Of a stretch of 64,000 nucleotides of DNA, positions 1 through 15,100 are shown one piece after another. Within the stretch, counting starts at the first letter, position 1. Every line of letters starts with the position of its first letter. The stretch lies in assembly GCF_933775445.1 (NCBI RefSeq), contig NC_065872.1, positions 20,956,001 to 21,020,000 of the forward strand. Direction: 5' to 3'. The notes under the pieces are model-generated. The model was not told the origin of the DNA, made no database searches, and saw nothing but the letters and a program-made list of their open reading frames with translations. This DNA comes from Argentina anserina. Lineage: Eukaryota; Streptophyta; Magnoliopsida; Rosales; Rosaceae. Both the position numbers and the translations under genes were made by a program.

Positions 1-3000
1 AATAGTAAACATACTCAAACGATAGAAAGATACTCAAATTGAAAGAAACACACGCCCACACTGGAAACACTCTCAAATTCAAAAGAAACTCGCATCAGAA
101 AGGCTTACAGAAAGATACTCAAACGAGAATTGAAAAGATATTTAAATTGCAATAGTAAACATACTCAAACGATAGAAAGATACTCAGTTTGAAAGAAACA
201 CACGCCAACACTGGAAACACTCAAATTGAAGAAAAACTCGCATCGAAAGCCGTTCAGAAAGATACTCAAACGAGAATTGAAAAGATACTCAAATTGCAAT
301 AGTAAACATTCTCAAACGATAGAAAGATACTCAGTTTGAAAGAAACACACGCCCACACTGGAAACACTCTCAAATTCAATAGAAACTCGCATCCGAAAGG
401 CTTACAGAAAGATACTCAAACGAGAATTGAAAAGATACTCAAATTGCAATACTAAACATACTCAAACGATAGAAAGATACTCAGTTTGAAAGAAACACAC
501 GCCCACACTGGAAACGCTCTCAAATTCAAAAGAAACTCGCATCAGAAAGGCTTACAGAAAGATACTCAAACGAGAATTGAAAAGATACTCAAAGTGCAAT
601 AATAAACATACTCAAACGATAAAAGATACTCAGTTTGAAAGAAACACACGCCCACACTGGAAACACTCTCAAATTCAAGAAAAACTCGCATCGAAAGCCG
701 TTCAGAAAGATACTCAAACGAGAATTGAAAAGATACTCAAATTGCAATGGTAAACATACTCAAACGATAGAAAGATACTCAGTTTTGAAAGAAACACACG
801 CCCACACGCCCACACTGGAAACACTTTCAAATTCAATAGAAACTCGCATCAGAAAGGCTTACAGAAAGATACTCAAACGAGAATTGAAAAGATACTCAAA
901 GTCCAATGGTAAACATACTCAAACGATAGAAAGATACTCGGTTTGAAAGAAACACACACCCACACTGAAACACTCTCAAATTCAAGAAAAACTCGCATCG
1001 AAAGCCGTTCAGAAAGATACTCAAACGAGAATTGAAAAGATATTTAAATTGCAATAGTAAACATACTCAAACGATAGAAAGATACTCAGTTTGAAAGAAA
1101 CACAGGCCCACACTGGAAACACTCTCAAATTCAATAGAAACTCGCATCAGAAAGGCTTACAGAAAGATACTCAAACGAGAATTGAAAAGATACTCAAATT
1201 GCAATACTAAACATACTCAAACAATAGAAAGATACTCAGTTTGAAAGAAACACAGGCCCACACTGGAAACACTCTCAAATTCAAAAGAAACTCGCATCAG
1301 AAAGGCTTACAGAAAGATACTCAAACGAGAATTGAAAAGATACTCAAAGTGCAATGGTAAACATACTCAAACGATAGAAAGATACTCAGTTTGAAAGAAA
1401 CACACGCCCACACTGGAAACACTCTCAAATTCAATAGAAACTCGCATCAGAAAGGCTTACAGAAAGATACTCAAACGAGAATTGAAAAGATACTCAAATT
1501 GCAATACTAAACATACTCAAACGATAAAAGATACTCAGTTTGAAAGAAACACACGCCCACAAAGGAAACACTCTCAAATTCAAGAAAAACTCGCATCGAA
1601 AGCCGTTCAGAAAGATACTCAAACGAGAATTGAAAAGATACTCAAATTGCAATGGTAAACATACTCAAACGATAGAAAGATACTCAGTTTTGAAAGAAAC
1701 ACACGCCCACACGCCCACAATGGAAACACACTCAAATTCAAAAGAAACTCGCATCAGAAAGGCTTACAGAAAGATACTCAAACGAGAATTGAAAAGATAT
1801 TCAAATTGCAATAGTAAACATACTCAAACGATAGAAAGATACTCAGTTTGAAAGAAACACAGGCCCACACTGGAAACACTCTTAAATTCAAAAGAAACTC
1901 GCATCAGAAAGGCTTACAGAAAGATACTCAAACGAGAATTGAAAAGATACTCAATTTGCAATAGTAAACATACTCAAACGATAGAAAGATACTCAAATTG
2001 AAAGAAACACACGCCCACACTGGAAACACTCTCAAATTCAAAAGAAACTCGCACCAGAAAGGCTTACAGAAAGATACTCAAACGAGAATTGAAAAGATAC
2101 TCAAATTGCAATAGTAAACATACTCAAACGATAGAAAGATACTCAGTTTGAAAGAAACACACGCCCACACTGGAAACACTCTCAAATTCAAAAGAAACTC
2201 GCATCAGAAAGGCTTACAGAAAGATACTCAAACGAGAATTGAAAAGATACTCAAAGTGCAATGGTAAACATACTCAAACGATAGAAAGATACTCAGTTTG
2301 AAAGAAAGACACGCCCACACTGGAAACACTCTCAAATTCAAGAAAAACTCGCATCAAAAGCCGTTCAGAAAGATACTCAAACGAGAATTGAAAAGATACT
2401 CAAATTGCAATGGTAAACATACTCAAACGATAGAAAGATACTCAGTTTGAAAGAAACACACGCCCACACTGGAAACACTCTCAAATTCAATAGAAACTCG
2501 TATCAGAAAGGCTTACAGAAAGAAACTCAAACGAGAATTGAAAAGATACTCAAATTGCAATAGTAAACATACTTAAACGATAGAAAGATACTCAGTTTGA
2601 AAGAAACACACGCCCACCCTGGAAACACTCACAAATTCAAAAGAAACTCGCATCAGAAAGGCTTACAGAAAGATACTCAAACGAGAATTGAAAAGATACT
2701 CAAAGTGCAATACTAAACATACTCAAACGATAAAAGATACTCAGTTTTGAAAGAAACACACGCCCACACTGGAAACACTCTCAAATTCAAGAAAAACTCG
2801 CATCGAAAGCCGTTCAGAAAGATACTCAAACGAGAATTGAAAAGATACTCAAATTGCAATGGTAAACATACTCAAACGATAGAAAGATATTCAGTTTTGA
2901 AAGAAACACACGCCCACACGCCCACACTGGAAACACTTTCAAATTCAATAGAAACTCGCATCAAAAAGGCTTACAGAAAGATACTCAAACGAGAATTGAA

Positions 3001-6000
3001 AAGATACTCAAATTGCAATAGTAAACATACTCAAATGATAGAAAGATACTCAGTTTGAAAGAAACACATGCCCACACTGGAAACACTTTCAAATTCAATA
3101 GAAACTCGCATCAGAAAGGCTTACAGAAAGATACTCAAACGAGAATTGAAAAGATACTCAATTTGCAATAGTAAACATACTCAAACGATAGAAAGATACT
3201 CAAATTGAAAGAAACACACGCCCACACTGGAAACACTCTCAAATTCAAAAGAAACTCGCATCAGAAAGGCTTACAGAAAGATACTCAAACGAGAATTGAA
3301 AAGATACTCAAATTGCAATAGTAAACATACTCAAACGATAGAAAGATACTCAGTTTGAAAGAAACACACGCCCACACTGGAAACACTCTCAAATTCAAAA
3401 GAAACTCGCATCAGAAAGGCTTACAGAAAGATACTCAAACGAGAATTGAAAAGGTACTCAAAGTGCAATGGTAAACATACTCAAAAGATAGAAAGATACT
3501 CAGTTTGAAAGAAACACACGCCCACACTGGAAACACTCTCAAATGCAAGAAAAAATCGCATCGAAAGCCGTTCAGAAAGAGACTCAAACGAGAATTGAAA
3601 AGATACTCAAATTGCAATAGTAAACATACTCAAACGATAGAAAGATACTCAGTTTGAAAGAAAGACACGCCCACACTGGAAACACTCTCAAATTCAAGAA
3701 AAACTCGCATCAAAAGCCGTTCAGAAAGATACTCAAACGAGAATTGAAAAGATACTCAAATTGCAATGGTAAACATACTCAAACGATAGAAAGATACTCA
3801 GTTTGAAAGAAACACACGCCCACACTGGAAACACTCTCAAATTCAATAGAAACTCGCATCAGAAAGGCTTACAGAAAGATACTCAAACGAGAATTGAAAA
3901 GATACTCAAATTGCAATAGTAAACATACTTAAACGATAGAAAGATACTCAGTTTGAAAGAAACACACGCCCACCCTGGAAACACTCTCAAATTCAAAAGA
4001 AACTCGCATCAGAAAGGCTTACAGAAAGATACTCAAACGAGAATTGAAAAGATACTCAAAGTGCAATACTAAACATACTCAAACGATAAAAGATACTCAG
4101 TTTGAAAGAAACACACGCCCACACTGGAAACACTCTCAAATTCAAGAAAAACTCGCATCAAAAGCCGTTCAGAAAGATACTCAAACGAGAATTGAAAAGA
4201 TACTCAAATTGCAATGGTAAACATACTCAAACGATAGAAAGATACTCAGTTTGAAAGAAACACACGCCCACACTGGAAACACTCTCAAATTCAATAGAAA
4301 CTCGCATCAGAAAGGCTTACAGAAAGATACTCAAACGAGAATTGAAAAGATACTCAAATTGCAATAGTAAACATACTCAAACGATAGAAAGATACTCAGT
4401 TTGAAAGAAACACACGCCCACACTGGAAACACTCTCAAATTCAAAAGAAACTCGCATCAGAAAGGCTTACAGAAAGATACTCAAACGAGAATTGAAAAGA
4501 TACTCAAAGTGCAATACTAAACATACTCAAACGATAAAAGATACTCAGTTTGAAAGAAACACACGCCCACACTGGAAACACTCTCAAATTCAAGAAAAAC
4601 TCGCATCGAAAGCCGTTCAGAAAGATACTCAAACGAGAATTGAAAAGATACTCAAATTGCAATGGTAAACATACTCAAACGATAGAAAGATATTCAGTTT
4701 TGAAAGAAACACACGCCCACACGCCCACACTGGAAACACTTTCAAATTCAATAGAAACTCGCATCAAAAAGGCTTACAGAAAGATACTCAAACGAGAATT
4801 GAAAAGATACTCAAATTGCAATAGTAAACATACTCAAATGATAGAAAGATACTCAGTTTGAAAGAAACACATGCCCACACTGGAAACACTTTCAAATTCA
4901 ATAGAAATTCGCATCAGAAAGGCTTACAGAAAGATACTCAAACGAGAATTGAAAAGATACTCAATTTGCAATAGTAAACATACTCAAACGATAGAAAGAT
5001 ACTCAAATTGAAAGAAACACACGCCCACACTGGAAACACTCTCAAATTCAAAAGAAACTCGCATCAGAAAGGCTTACAGAAAGATACTCAAACGAGAATT
5101 GAAAAGATACTCAAATTGCAATAGTAAACATACTCAAACGATAGAAAGATACTCAGTTTGAAAGAAACACACGCCCACACTGGAAACACTCTCAAATTCA
5201 AAAGAAACTCGCATCAGAAAGGCTTACAGAAAGATACTCAAACGAGAATTGAAAAGGGACTCAAAGTGCAATGGTAAACATACTCAAAAGATAGAAAGAT
5301 ACTCAGTTTGAAAGAAACACACGCCCACACTGGAAACACTCTCAAATTCAAAAGAAACTCGCATCAGAAAGGCTTACAGAAAGATACTCAAACGAGAATT
5401 GAAAAGGTACTCAAAGTGCAATGGTAAACATACTCAAAAGATAGAAAGATACTCAGTTTGAAAGAAACACACGCCCACACTGGAAACACTCTCAAATTCA
5501 AGAAAAAATCGCATCGAAAGCCGTTCAGAAAGAGACTCAAACGAGAATTGAAAAGATACTCAAATTGCAATAGTAAACATACTCAAACGATAGAAAGATA
5601 CTTAGTTTGAAAGAAAGACACGCCCACACTGGAAACACTCTCAAATTCAATAGAAACTCGCATCCGAAAGGCTTACAGAAAGATACTCAAACGGGAATTG
5701 AAAAGATACTCAAATTGCAATACTAAACATACTCAAACGATAAAAGATACTCAGTTTGAAAGAAACACACGCCCACACTGGAAACACTCTCAAATTCAAG
5801 AAAAACTCGCATCGAAAGTCGTTTAGAAAGATACTCAAACGAGAATTGAAAAGATACTCAAATTGCAATGGTAAACATACTCAAACGATAGAAAGATACT
5901 CAGTTTTGAAAGAAACACACGCCCACACGCCCACACTGGAAACACTTTCAAATTCAATAGAAACTCGCATCAAAAAGGCTTACAGAAAGATACTCAAACG

Positions 6001-9000
6001 AGAATTGAAAAGATACTCAATTTGCAATAGTAAACATACTCAAATGATAGAAAGATACTCAAATTGAAAGAAACACACGCCCACACTGGAAACACTTTCA
6101 AATTCAAAAGAAACTCGCATCAAAAAGGCTTACAGAAAGATACTCAAACGAGAATTGAAAAGATATTCAAATTGCAATAGTAAACATACTCAAACGATAG
6201 AAAGATACTCAGTTTGAAAGAAACACAGGCCCACACTGGAAACACTCTCAAATTCAAAAGAAACTCGCATCAGAAAGGCTTACAGAAAGATACTCAAAGG
6301 AGAATTGATAAGATACTCAATTTGCAATAGTAAACATACTCAAACGATAGAAAGATACTCAGTTTGAAAGAAACACACGCCCACACTGGAAACACTCTAA
6401 AATTCAATAGAAATTCGCATCAGAAAGGCTTACAGAAAGATACTCAAACGAGAATTGAAAAGATACTCAAATTGCAATAGTAAACATACTTAAACGATAG
6501 AAAGATACTCAGTTTGAAAGAAACACACGCCCACCCTGGAAACACTCTCAAATTCAAAAGAAACTCGCATCAGAAAGGCTTACAGAAAGATACTCAAACG
6601 AGAATTGAAAAGATACTCAAAGTGCAATACTAAACATACTCAAACGATAAAAGATACTCAGTTTGAAAGAAACACACGCCCACACTGGAAACACTCTCAA
6701 ATTCAAGAAAAACTCGCATCAAAAGCCGTTCAGAAAGATACTCAAACGAGAATTGAAAAGATACTCAAATTGCAATGGTAAACATACTCAAACGATAGAA
6801 AGATACTCAGTTTGAAAGAAACACACGCCCACACTGGAAACACTCTCAAATTCAATAGAAACTCGCATCAGAAAGGCTTACAGAAAGATACTCAAACGAG
6901 AATTGAAAAGATACTCAAATTGCAATAGTAAACATACTCAAACGATAGAAAGATACTCAGTTTGAAAGAAACACACGCCCACACTGGAAACACTCTCAAA
7001 TTCAAAAGAAACTCGCATCAGAAAGGCTTACAGAAAGATACTCAAACGAGAATTGAAAAGATACTCAAAGTGCAATACTAAACATACTCAAACGATAAAA
7101 GATACTCAGTTTAAAAGAAACACACGCCCACACTGGAAACACTCTCAAATTCAAGAAAAACTCGCATCGAAAGCCGTTCAGAAAGATACTCAAACGAGAA
7201 TTGAAAAGATACTCAAATTGCAATGGTAAACATACTCAAACGATAGAAAGATATTCAGTTTTCAAAGAAACACACGCCCACACGCCCACACTAGAAACAC
7301 TTTCAAATTCAATAGAAACTCGCATCAAAAAGGCTTACAGAAAGATACTCAAACGAGAATTGAAAAGATACTCAAATTGCAATAGTAAACATACTCAAAT
7401 GATAGAAAGATACTCAGTTTGAAAGAAACACATGCCCACACTGGAAACACTTTCAAATTCAATAGAAACTCGCATCAGAAAGGCTTACAGAAAGATACTC
7501 AAACGAGAATTGAAAAGATACTCAATTTGCAATAGTAAACATACTCAAACGATAGAAAGATACTCAAATTGAAAGAAACACACGCCCACACTGGAAACAC
7601 TCTCAAATTCAAAAGAAACTCGCATCAGAAAGGCTTACAGAAAGATACTCAAACGAGAATTGAAAAGATACTCAAATTGCAATAGTAAACATACTCAAAC
7701 GATAGAAAGATACTCAGTTTGAAAGAAACACACGCCCACACTGGAAACACTCTCAAATTCAAAAGAAACTCGCATCAGAAAGGCTTACAGAAAGATACTC
7801 AAACGAGAATTGAAAAGGGACTCAAAGTGCAATGGTAAACATACTCAAAAGATAGAAAGATACTCAGTTTGAAAGAAACACACGCCCACACTGGAAACAC
7901 TCTCAAATTCAAAAGAAACTCGCATCAGAAAGGCTTACAGAAAGATACTCAAACGAGAATTGAAAAGGTACTCAAAGTGCAATGGTAAACATACTCAAAA
8001 GATAGAAAGATACTCAGTTTGAAAGAAACACACGCCCACACTGGAAACACTCTCAAATTCAAGAAAAAATCGCATCGAAAGCCGTTCAGAAAGAGACTCA
8101 AACGAGAATTGAAAAGATACTCAAATTGCAATAGTAAACATACTCAAACGATAGAAAGATACTTAGTTTGAAAGAAAGACACGCCCACACTGGAAACACT
8201 CTCAAATTCAATAGAAACTCGCATCCGAAAGGCTTACAGAAAGATACTCAAACGGGAATTGAAAAGATACTCAAATTGCAATACTAAACATACTCAAACG
8301 ATAAAAGATACTCAGTTTGAAAGAAACACACGCCCACACTGGAAACACTCTTAAATTCAAGAAAAACTCGCATCGAAAGTCGTTTAGAAAGATACTCAAA
8401 CGAGAATTGAAAAGATACTCAAATTGCAATGGTAAACATACTCAAACGATAGAAAGATACTCAGTTTTGAAAGAAACACACGCCCACACGCCCACACTGG
8501 AAACACTTTCAAATTCAATAGAAACTCGCATCAAAAAGGCTTACAGAAAGATACTCAAACGAGAATTGAAAAGATACTCAATTTGCAATAGTAAACATAC
8601 TCAAATGATAGAAAGATACTCAAATTGAAAGAAACACACGCCCACACTGGAAACACTTTCAAATTCAAAAGAAACTCGCATCAAAAAGGCTTACAGAAAG
8701 ATACTCAAACGAGAATTGAAAAGATATTCAAATTGCAATAGTAAACATACTCAAACGATAGAAAGATACTCAGTTTGAAAGAAACACAGGCCCACACTGG
8801 AAACACTCTCAAATTCAAAAGAAACTCGCATCAGAAAGGCTTACAGAAAGATACTCAAAGGAGAATTGATAAGATACTCAATTTGCAATAGTAAACATAC
8901 TCAAACGATAGAAAGATACTCAGTTTGAAAGAAACACACGCCCACACTGGAAACACTCTAAAATTCAATAGAAATTCGCATCAGAAAGGCTTACAGAAAG

Positions 9001-12000
9001 ATACTCAAACGAGAATTGAAAAGATACTCAAATTGCAATAGTAAACATACTTAAACGATAGAAAGATACTCAGTTTGAAAGAAACACACGCCCACCCTGG
9101 AAACACTCTCAAATTCAAAAGAAACTCGCATCAGAAAGGCTTACAGAAAGATACTCAAACGAGAATTGAAAAGATACTCAAAGTGCAATACTAAACATAC
9201 TCAAACGATAAAAGATACTCAGTTTGAAAGAAACACACGCCCACACTGGAAACACTCTCAAATTCAAGAAAAACTCGCATCAAAAGCCGTTCAGAAAGAT
9301 ACTCAAACGAGAATTGAAAAGATACTCAAATTGCAATGGTAAACATACTCAAACGATAGAAAGATACTCAGTTTGAAAGAAACACACGCCCACACTGGAA
9401 ACACTCTCAAATTCAATAGAAACTCGCATCAGAAAGGCTTACAGAAAGATACTCAAACGAGAATTGAAAAGATACTCAAATTGCAATAGTAAACATACTC
9501 AAACGATAGAAAGATACTCAGTTTGAAAGAAACACACGCCCACACTGGAAACACTCTCAAATTCAAAAGAAACTCGCATCAGAAAGGCTTACAGAAAGAT
9601 ACTCAAACGAGAATTGAAAAGATACTCAAAGTGCAATACTAAACATACTCAAACGATAAAAGATACTCAGTTTAAAAGAAACACACGCCCACACTGGAAA
9701 CACTCTCAAATTCAAGAAAAACTCGCATCGAAAGCCGTTCAGAAAGATACTCAAACGAGAATTGAAAAGATACTCAAATTGCAATGGTAAACATACTCAA
9801 ACGATAGAAAGATATTCAGTTTTCAAAGAAACACACGCCCACACGCCCACACTAGAAACACTTTCAAATTCAATAGAAACTCGCATCAAAAAGGCTTACA
9901 GAAAGATACTCAAACGAGAATTGAAAAGATACTCAAATTGCAATAGTAAACATACTCAAATGATAGAAAGATACTCAGTTTGAAAGAAACACATGCCCAC
10001 ACTGGAAACACTTTCAAATTCAATAGAAACTCGCATCAGAAAGGCTTACAGAAAGATACTCAAACGAGAATTGAAAAGATACTCAATTTGCAATAGTAAA
10101 CATACTCAAACGATAGAAAGATACTCAAATTGAAAGAAACACACGCCCACACTGGAAACACTCTCAAATTCAAAAGAAACTCGCATCAGAAAGGCTTACA
10201 GAAAGATACTCAAACGAGAATTGAAAAGATACTCAAATTGCAATAGTAAACATACTCAAACGATAGAAAGATACTCAGTTTGAAAGAAACACACGCCCAC
10301 ACTGGAAACACTCTCAAATTCAAAAGAAACTCGCATCAGAAAGGCTTACAGAAAGATACTCAAACGAGAATTGAAAAGGTACTCAAAGTGCAATGGTAAA
10401 CATACTCAAAAGATAGAAAGATACTCAGTTTGAAAGAAACACACGCCCACACTGGAAACACTCTCAAATTCAAGAAAAAATCGCATCGAAAGCCGTTCAG
10501 AAAGAGACTCAAACGAGAATTGAAAAGATACTCAAATTGCAATAGTAAACATACTCAAACGATAGAAAGATACTCAGTTTGAAAGAAAGACACGCCCACA
10601 CTGGAAACACTCTCAAATTCAAGAAAAACTCGCATCAAAAGCCGTTCAGAAAGATACTCAAACGAGAATTGAAAAGATACTCAAATTGCAATGGTAAACA
10701 TACTCAAACGATAGAAAGATACTCAGTTTGAAAGAAACACACGCCCACACTGGAAACACTCTCAAATTCAATAGAAACTCGCATCAGAAAGGCTTACAGA
10801 AAGATACTCAAACGAGAATTGAAAAGATACTCAAATTGCAATAGTAAACATACTTAAACGATAGAAAGATACTCAGTTTGAAAGAAACACACGCCCACCC
10901 TGGAAACACTCTCAAATTCAAAAGAAACTCGCATCAGAAAGGCTTACAGAAAGATACTCAAACGAGAATTGAAAAGATACTCAAAGTGCAATACTAAACA
11001 TACTCAAACGATAAAAGATACTCAGTTTGAAAGAAACACACGCCCACACTGGAAACACTCTCAAATTCAAGAAAAACTCGCATCAAAAGCCGTTCAGAAA
11101 GATACTCAAACGAGAATTGAAAAGATACTCAAATTGCAATGGTAAACATACTCAAACGATAGAAAGATACTCAGTTTGAAAGAAACACACGCCCACACTG
11201 GAAACACTCTCAAATTCAATAGAAACTCGCATCAGAAAGGCTTACAGAAAGATACTCAAACGAGAATTGAAAAGATACTCAAATTGCAATAGTAAACATA
11301 CTCAAACGATAGAAAGATACTCAGTTTGAAAGAAACACACGCCCAAACTGGAAACACTCTCAAATTCAAAAGAAACTCGCATCAGAAAGGCTTACAGAAA
11401 GATACTCAAAGTGCAATACTAAACATACTCAAACGATAAAAGATACTCAGTTTGAAAGAAACACACGCCCACACTGGAAACACTCTCAAATTCAAGAAAA
11501 ACTCGCATCGAAAGCCGTTCAGAAAGATACTCAAACGAGAATTGAAAAGATACTCAAATTGCAATGGTAAACATACTCAAACGATAGAAAGATATTCAGT
11601 TTTGAAAGAAACACACGCCCACACGCCCACACTGGAAACACTTTCAAATTCAATAGAAACTCGCATCAAAAAGGCTTACAGAAAGATACTCAAACGAGAA
11701 TTGAAAAGATACTCAAATTGCAATAGTAAACATACTCAAATGATAGAAAGATACTCAGTTTGAAAGAAACACACGCCCACACTGGAAACACTCTCAAATT
11801 CAAGAAAAACTCGCATCGAAAGCCGTTCAGAAAGATACTCAAACGAGAATTGAAAAGATACTCAAATTGCAATGGTAAACATACTCAAACGATAGAAAGA
11901 TATTCAATTTTGAAAGAAACACACGCCCACACGCCCACACTGGAAACACTTTCAAATTCAATAGAAACTCGCATCAAAAAGGCTTACAGAAAGATACTCA

Positions 12001-12170
12001 AACGAGAATTGAAAAGATACTCAAATTGCAATAGTAAACATACTCAAACGATAAAAGATACTCAGTTTGAAAGAAACACACGCCCACACTGGAAACACTC
12101 TCAAATTCAAGAAAAACTCGCATCGAAAGCCGTTCAGAAAGATACTCAAACGAGAATTGAAAAGATACTC
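1..12170 (-). repeat. Tandem satellite array, ~150-bp monomer type
   Basis: The segment is a continuous head-to-tail tandem repeat. Adjacent copies of GCCCACACTG lie 150 bp apart, for example at 351 and 501, which gives roughly 80 monomers by length. The strand given is the one carrying the T-rich word GAGTATCTTT; the plus strand reads as its A-rich complement. The diagnostic of this type is a linker reading CAATAGTAAACATACTC (variants CAATGG, CAATAC), where the 145-bp type has GAAAAGATACTC. Two sub-variants alternate irregularly: one with AGAAAGGCTTACAG and one with AAAGCCGTTCAG. A further variant carries an extra 10 bp in the ACGCCC region. The array runs off the left edge of the window. 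Its many short open frames are by-products of the repeat and I do not call them genes. Confidence 0.97.
3861..11760 (-). repeat. Higher-order repeats of 12 to 17 monomers in the 150-bp array
   Basis: Rare variants recur at fixed large offsets, showing that multi-monomer blocks were duplicated. The marker AAACATACTT (a C-to-T variant of the usual word) lies at 3921, 6482 and 9043, exactly 2,561 bp apart (17 monomers), and again at 10846, 1,803 bp later (12 monomers). The marker GAAAAGGGAC at 5251 and 7812 has the same 2,561-bp offset. The block around 3.4-4.3 kb recurs at 10.3-11.2 kb with a 6,925-bp offset. Copies differ by few bases where I compared them, for example a single C-to-T between about 5,756 and 8,317. 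The exact edges of each copy are approximate. Confidence 0.85.
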
Positions 12171-15100
12171 AAATTGGAAAAGATACTGAAACGAAAGAAA
12201 GATACTCAGATTGAAAGAAACAAACGCCCACACTGAAAACACACTCAAATTCAATAGAAACTCGCATCAGAAAGCCGTACAGAAAGATACTCATAAGAGA
12301 ATTGAAAAGATACTCAAATTGGAAAACATACTCAAACGATACAAAGATACTCAGGTTGAAAGAAACACACGTCCACACTGAAAACACACTCAAATTCAAA
12401 AGAAACTCGCATCAGAAAGCTGTACAGAAAGATACTCATACGAGAATTGAAAAGATACTCAAATTGGAAAAGATACTCAAACGAAAGAAAGATACTCAGA
12501 TTGAAAGAAACACACGCCCACACTGAAAACACACTCAAATTCAAAAGAAACTCATATTAGAAAGCAGTACAGAAAGATACTCAAATTGGAAAAGATACTC
12601 AAACGATAGAAAGATACTCAGTGTGAAAGAAACACACGCCCACACTGGAGACACTCTCAAATTCAAAAGAAACTCTCATCCGAAAGCCGTACAAAAAGAT
12701 ACTCAGACGAGAATTGAATAGATATACAAATTGGAAAAGATACTCAAACGATAGAAAGATACTCAGTGTGAAAGAAACACACGCCCACACTGGAGACACT
12801 CAGAAATTCAAAAGAAACTCGCATTAGAAAGCCGTACAGAAAGATACTCAAACTGTATTGAAAAGATACTTAAATTGGAAAAGATACTGAAACGATAGAA
12901 AGATACTCAGTGTGAAAGAAACACACGCCCACACTGCAGACACTCTCAAATTCAAAAGAAACTCGCATTAGAAAGCCGTACAAAATGATACTCAGACGAG
13001 AATTGAAAAGATACTCAAATTGGAAAAGATGCTCAAACGATAGAAAGATACTCAATGTGAAAGAAACACACGCCCACACTGGAGACACTCAAAACTTCAA
13101 AAGAAACTCGCATCAGAAAGCCGTACAGAAAGATAGTCATACGATAGAAAGATACTCAAATTGGAAAACATTCTCAAATTCAAAGAAATATACGATAGAA
13201 AGATACTCAGATTGAAAGAAATACACGCCCACACAGAAAACACACCCAAATTCAAAAAAAACTCGCATTAGAAAGCTGTACAGATTGATACTCATACGAG
13301 AATTGAAAAGATACTCAAATTGGATAAGATACTCAAACGATAAAAAGATACTCAGATTGAAAGAAACACACGCCCACACTGAAAACACACTCAAATTCAA
13401 AAGAAACTCGCACTAGAAAGCATTACAGAAAGATACTCAAACTGTATTGAAAAGATACTCAAATTGGAAAAGATACTCAAACGATAGAAAGATACTTAGT
13501 GTGAAAGAAACGCACGACCACACTGGAGACACTCAGAAATTCAAAAGAAACTTGCATCAGAAAGCCGTACAGAAAGATACTCATACGAGAATTGAAAAGA
13601 TACTCAAACAATAGAAAGATACTCAGATTGAAAGAAACACACGCCCACACTGAAAACACACTCAAATTCAATAGAAACTCGCATCAGAAAGCCGTACAGA
13701 AAGATACTCATAAGAGAATTGAAAGGATACTCAAATTGGAAAACATACTCAAACGATAGAAAGATACTAAGGTTGAAAGAAACACACGGCCACACTCGCA
13801 TCAGAAAGCCGTACAAAAAGATACTCATACGAGAATTGATAAGATACTCAAATTGGAAAAGATACTCAACGATAGAAAGATACTCAGTGTTAAAGAAACA
13901 CACGACCACACTGGAGACACTCAGAAATTCAAAAGAAACTCGCATCAGAAAGCGGTACAGAAAGATACTCATACGAGAATTGAAAAGATACTCAAATTGG
14001 AAAAGATACTCAAACGATAGAAAGTTACTCAGATTGAAAGAAACACACGCCCACACTGGAAACACACTCAAATTCAATAGAAACTCGCATCAGAAAGCCG
14101 TACCGAAAGATACTCATAAGAAAATTGAAAAGATACTCAAATTGGTAAAGATGCTCAAATGATAGAAAGATACTCAGGTTGAAAGAAACACACGCCCACT
14201 CTGAAAACACATTCAAATTCAAAAGAAACTCGCATTAGAAAGCAGTACATAAAGATACTCAAACTGTATCGAAAAGATATAAAAATTGGAAAAGATACTC
14301 AAACGATAGAAAGATACTCAGTGTGAAAGAAACACACGCCCACACAGGAGACACTCTTAAATATAAAAGAAACTCGCATCAGAAAGCCGTACAAAAAGAA
14401 ACTCATACGAGAATTGAAAAGATACTCAAATTGGAAAAGATACTCAAACAATAGAAAGATACTCAGATTGAAAGAAACACACGCCGACACTGAAAACACT
14501 CTCAAATTCAATAGAAACTCGCATCAGAAAGCCGTACAAAAAGATACTCATACGAGAATTGAAAAGATACTCAAATTGGAAAAGCTACTCAACGATAGAA
14601 AGATACTCAGTGTGAAAGAAACACACGCCCACACTGGAGACACACAGAAATTCAAAAGAAACTCGCATCAGAAAGCCGTACAGAAAGATACTCATACGAG
14701 AATTCAAAAGATACTCAAACGATAGAAAGATACTCAGTGTGAAAGAAACACACGCCCACACTGGAGACACTCTCAAATATAAAAGAAACTCGCATCAGAA
14801 AGCCGTACAAAAAGAAACTCATACGAGAATTGAAAATATACTCAAATTGGAAAAGATAGTCAATCGAAAGAAAGATACTCAGATTGAAAGAAACACATGC
14901 CCACACTGAAAACACACTCAAATTCAATAGAAACTCGCATCAGAAAGCCGTACAGAAAGATACTCATAAGAGAATTGAAAAGATACTTAAATTGGAAAAC
15001 ATACTCAAACGATAGAAAGATACTCAGGTTGAAAGAAACACACTCCCACACTGAAAACACACTCAAATTCAAAAGAAACTCGCACCAGAAAGCCGTACAA

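Noticed and set aside
1..12170. CRISPR-like regular repeats
   Set aside because: There are no unique spacers; the whole unit repeats head to tail, which is a satellite in plant DNA.
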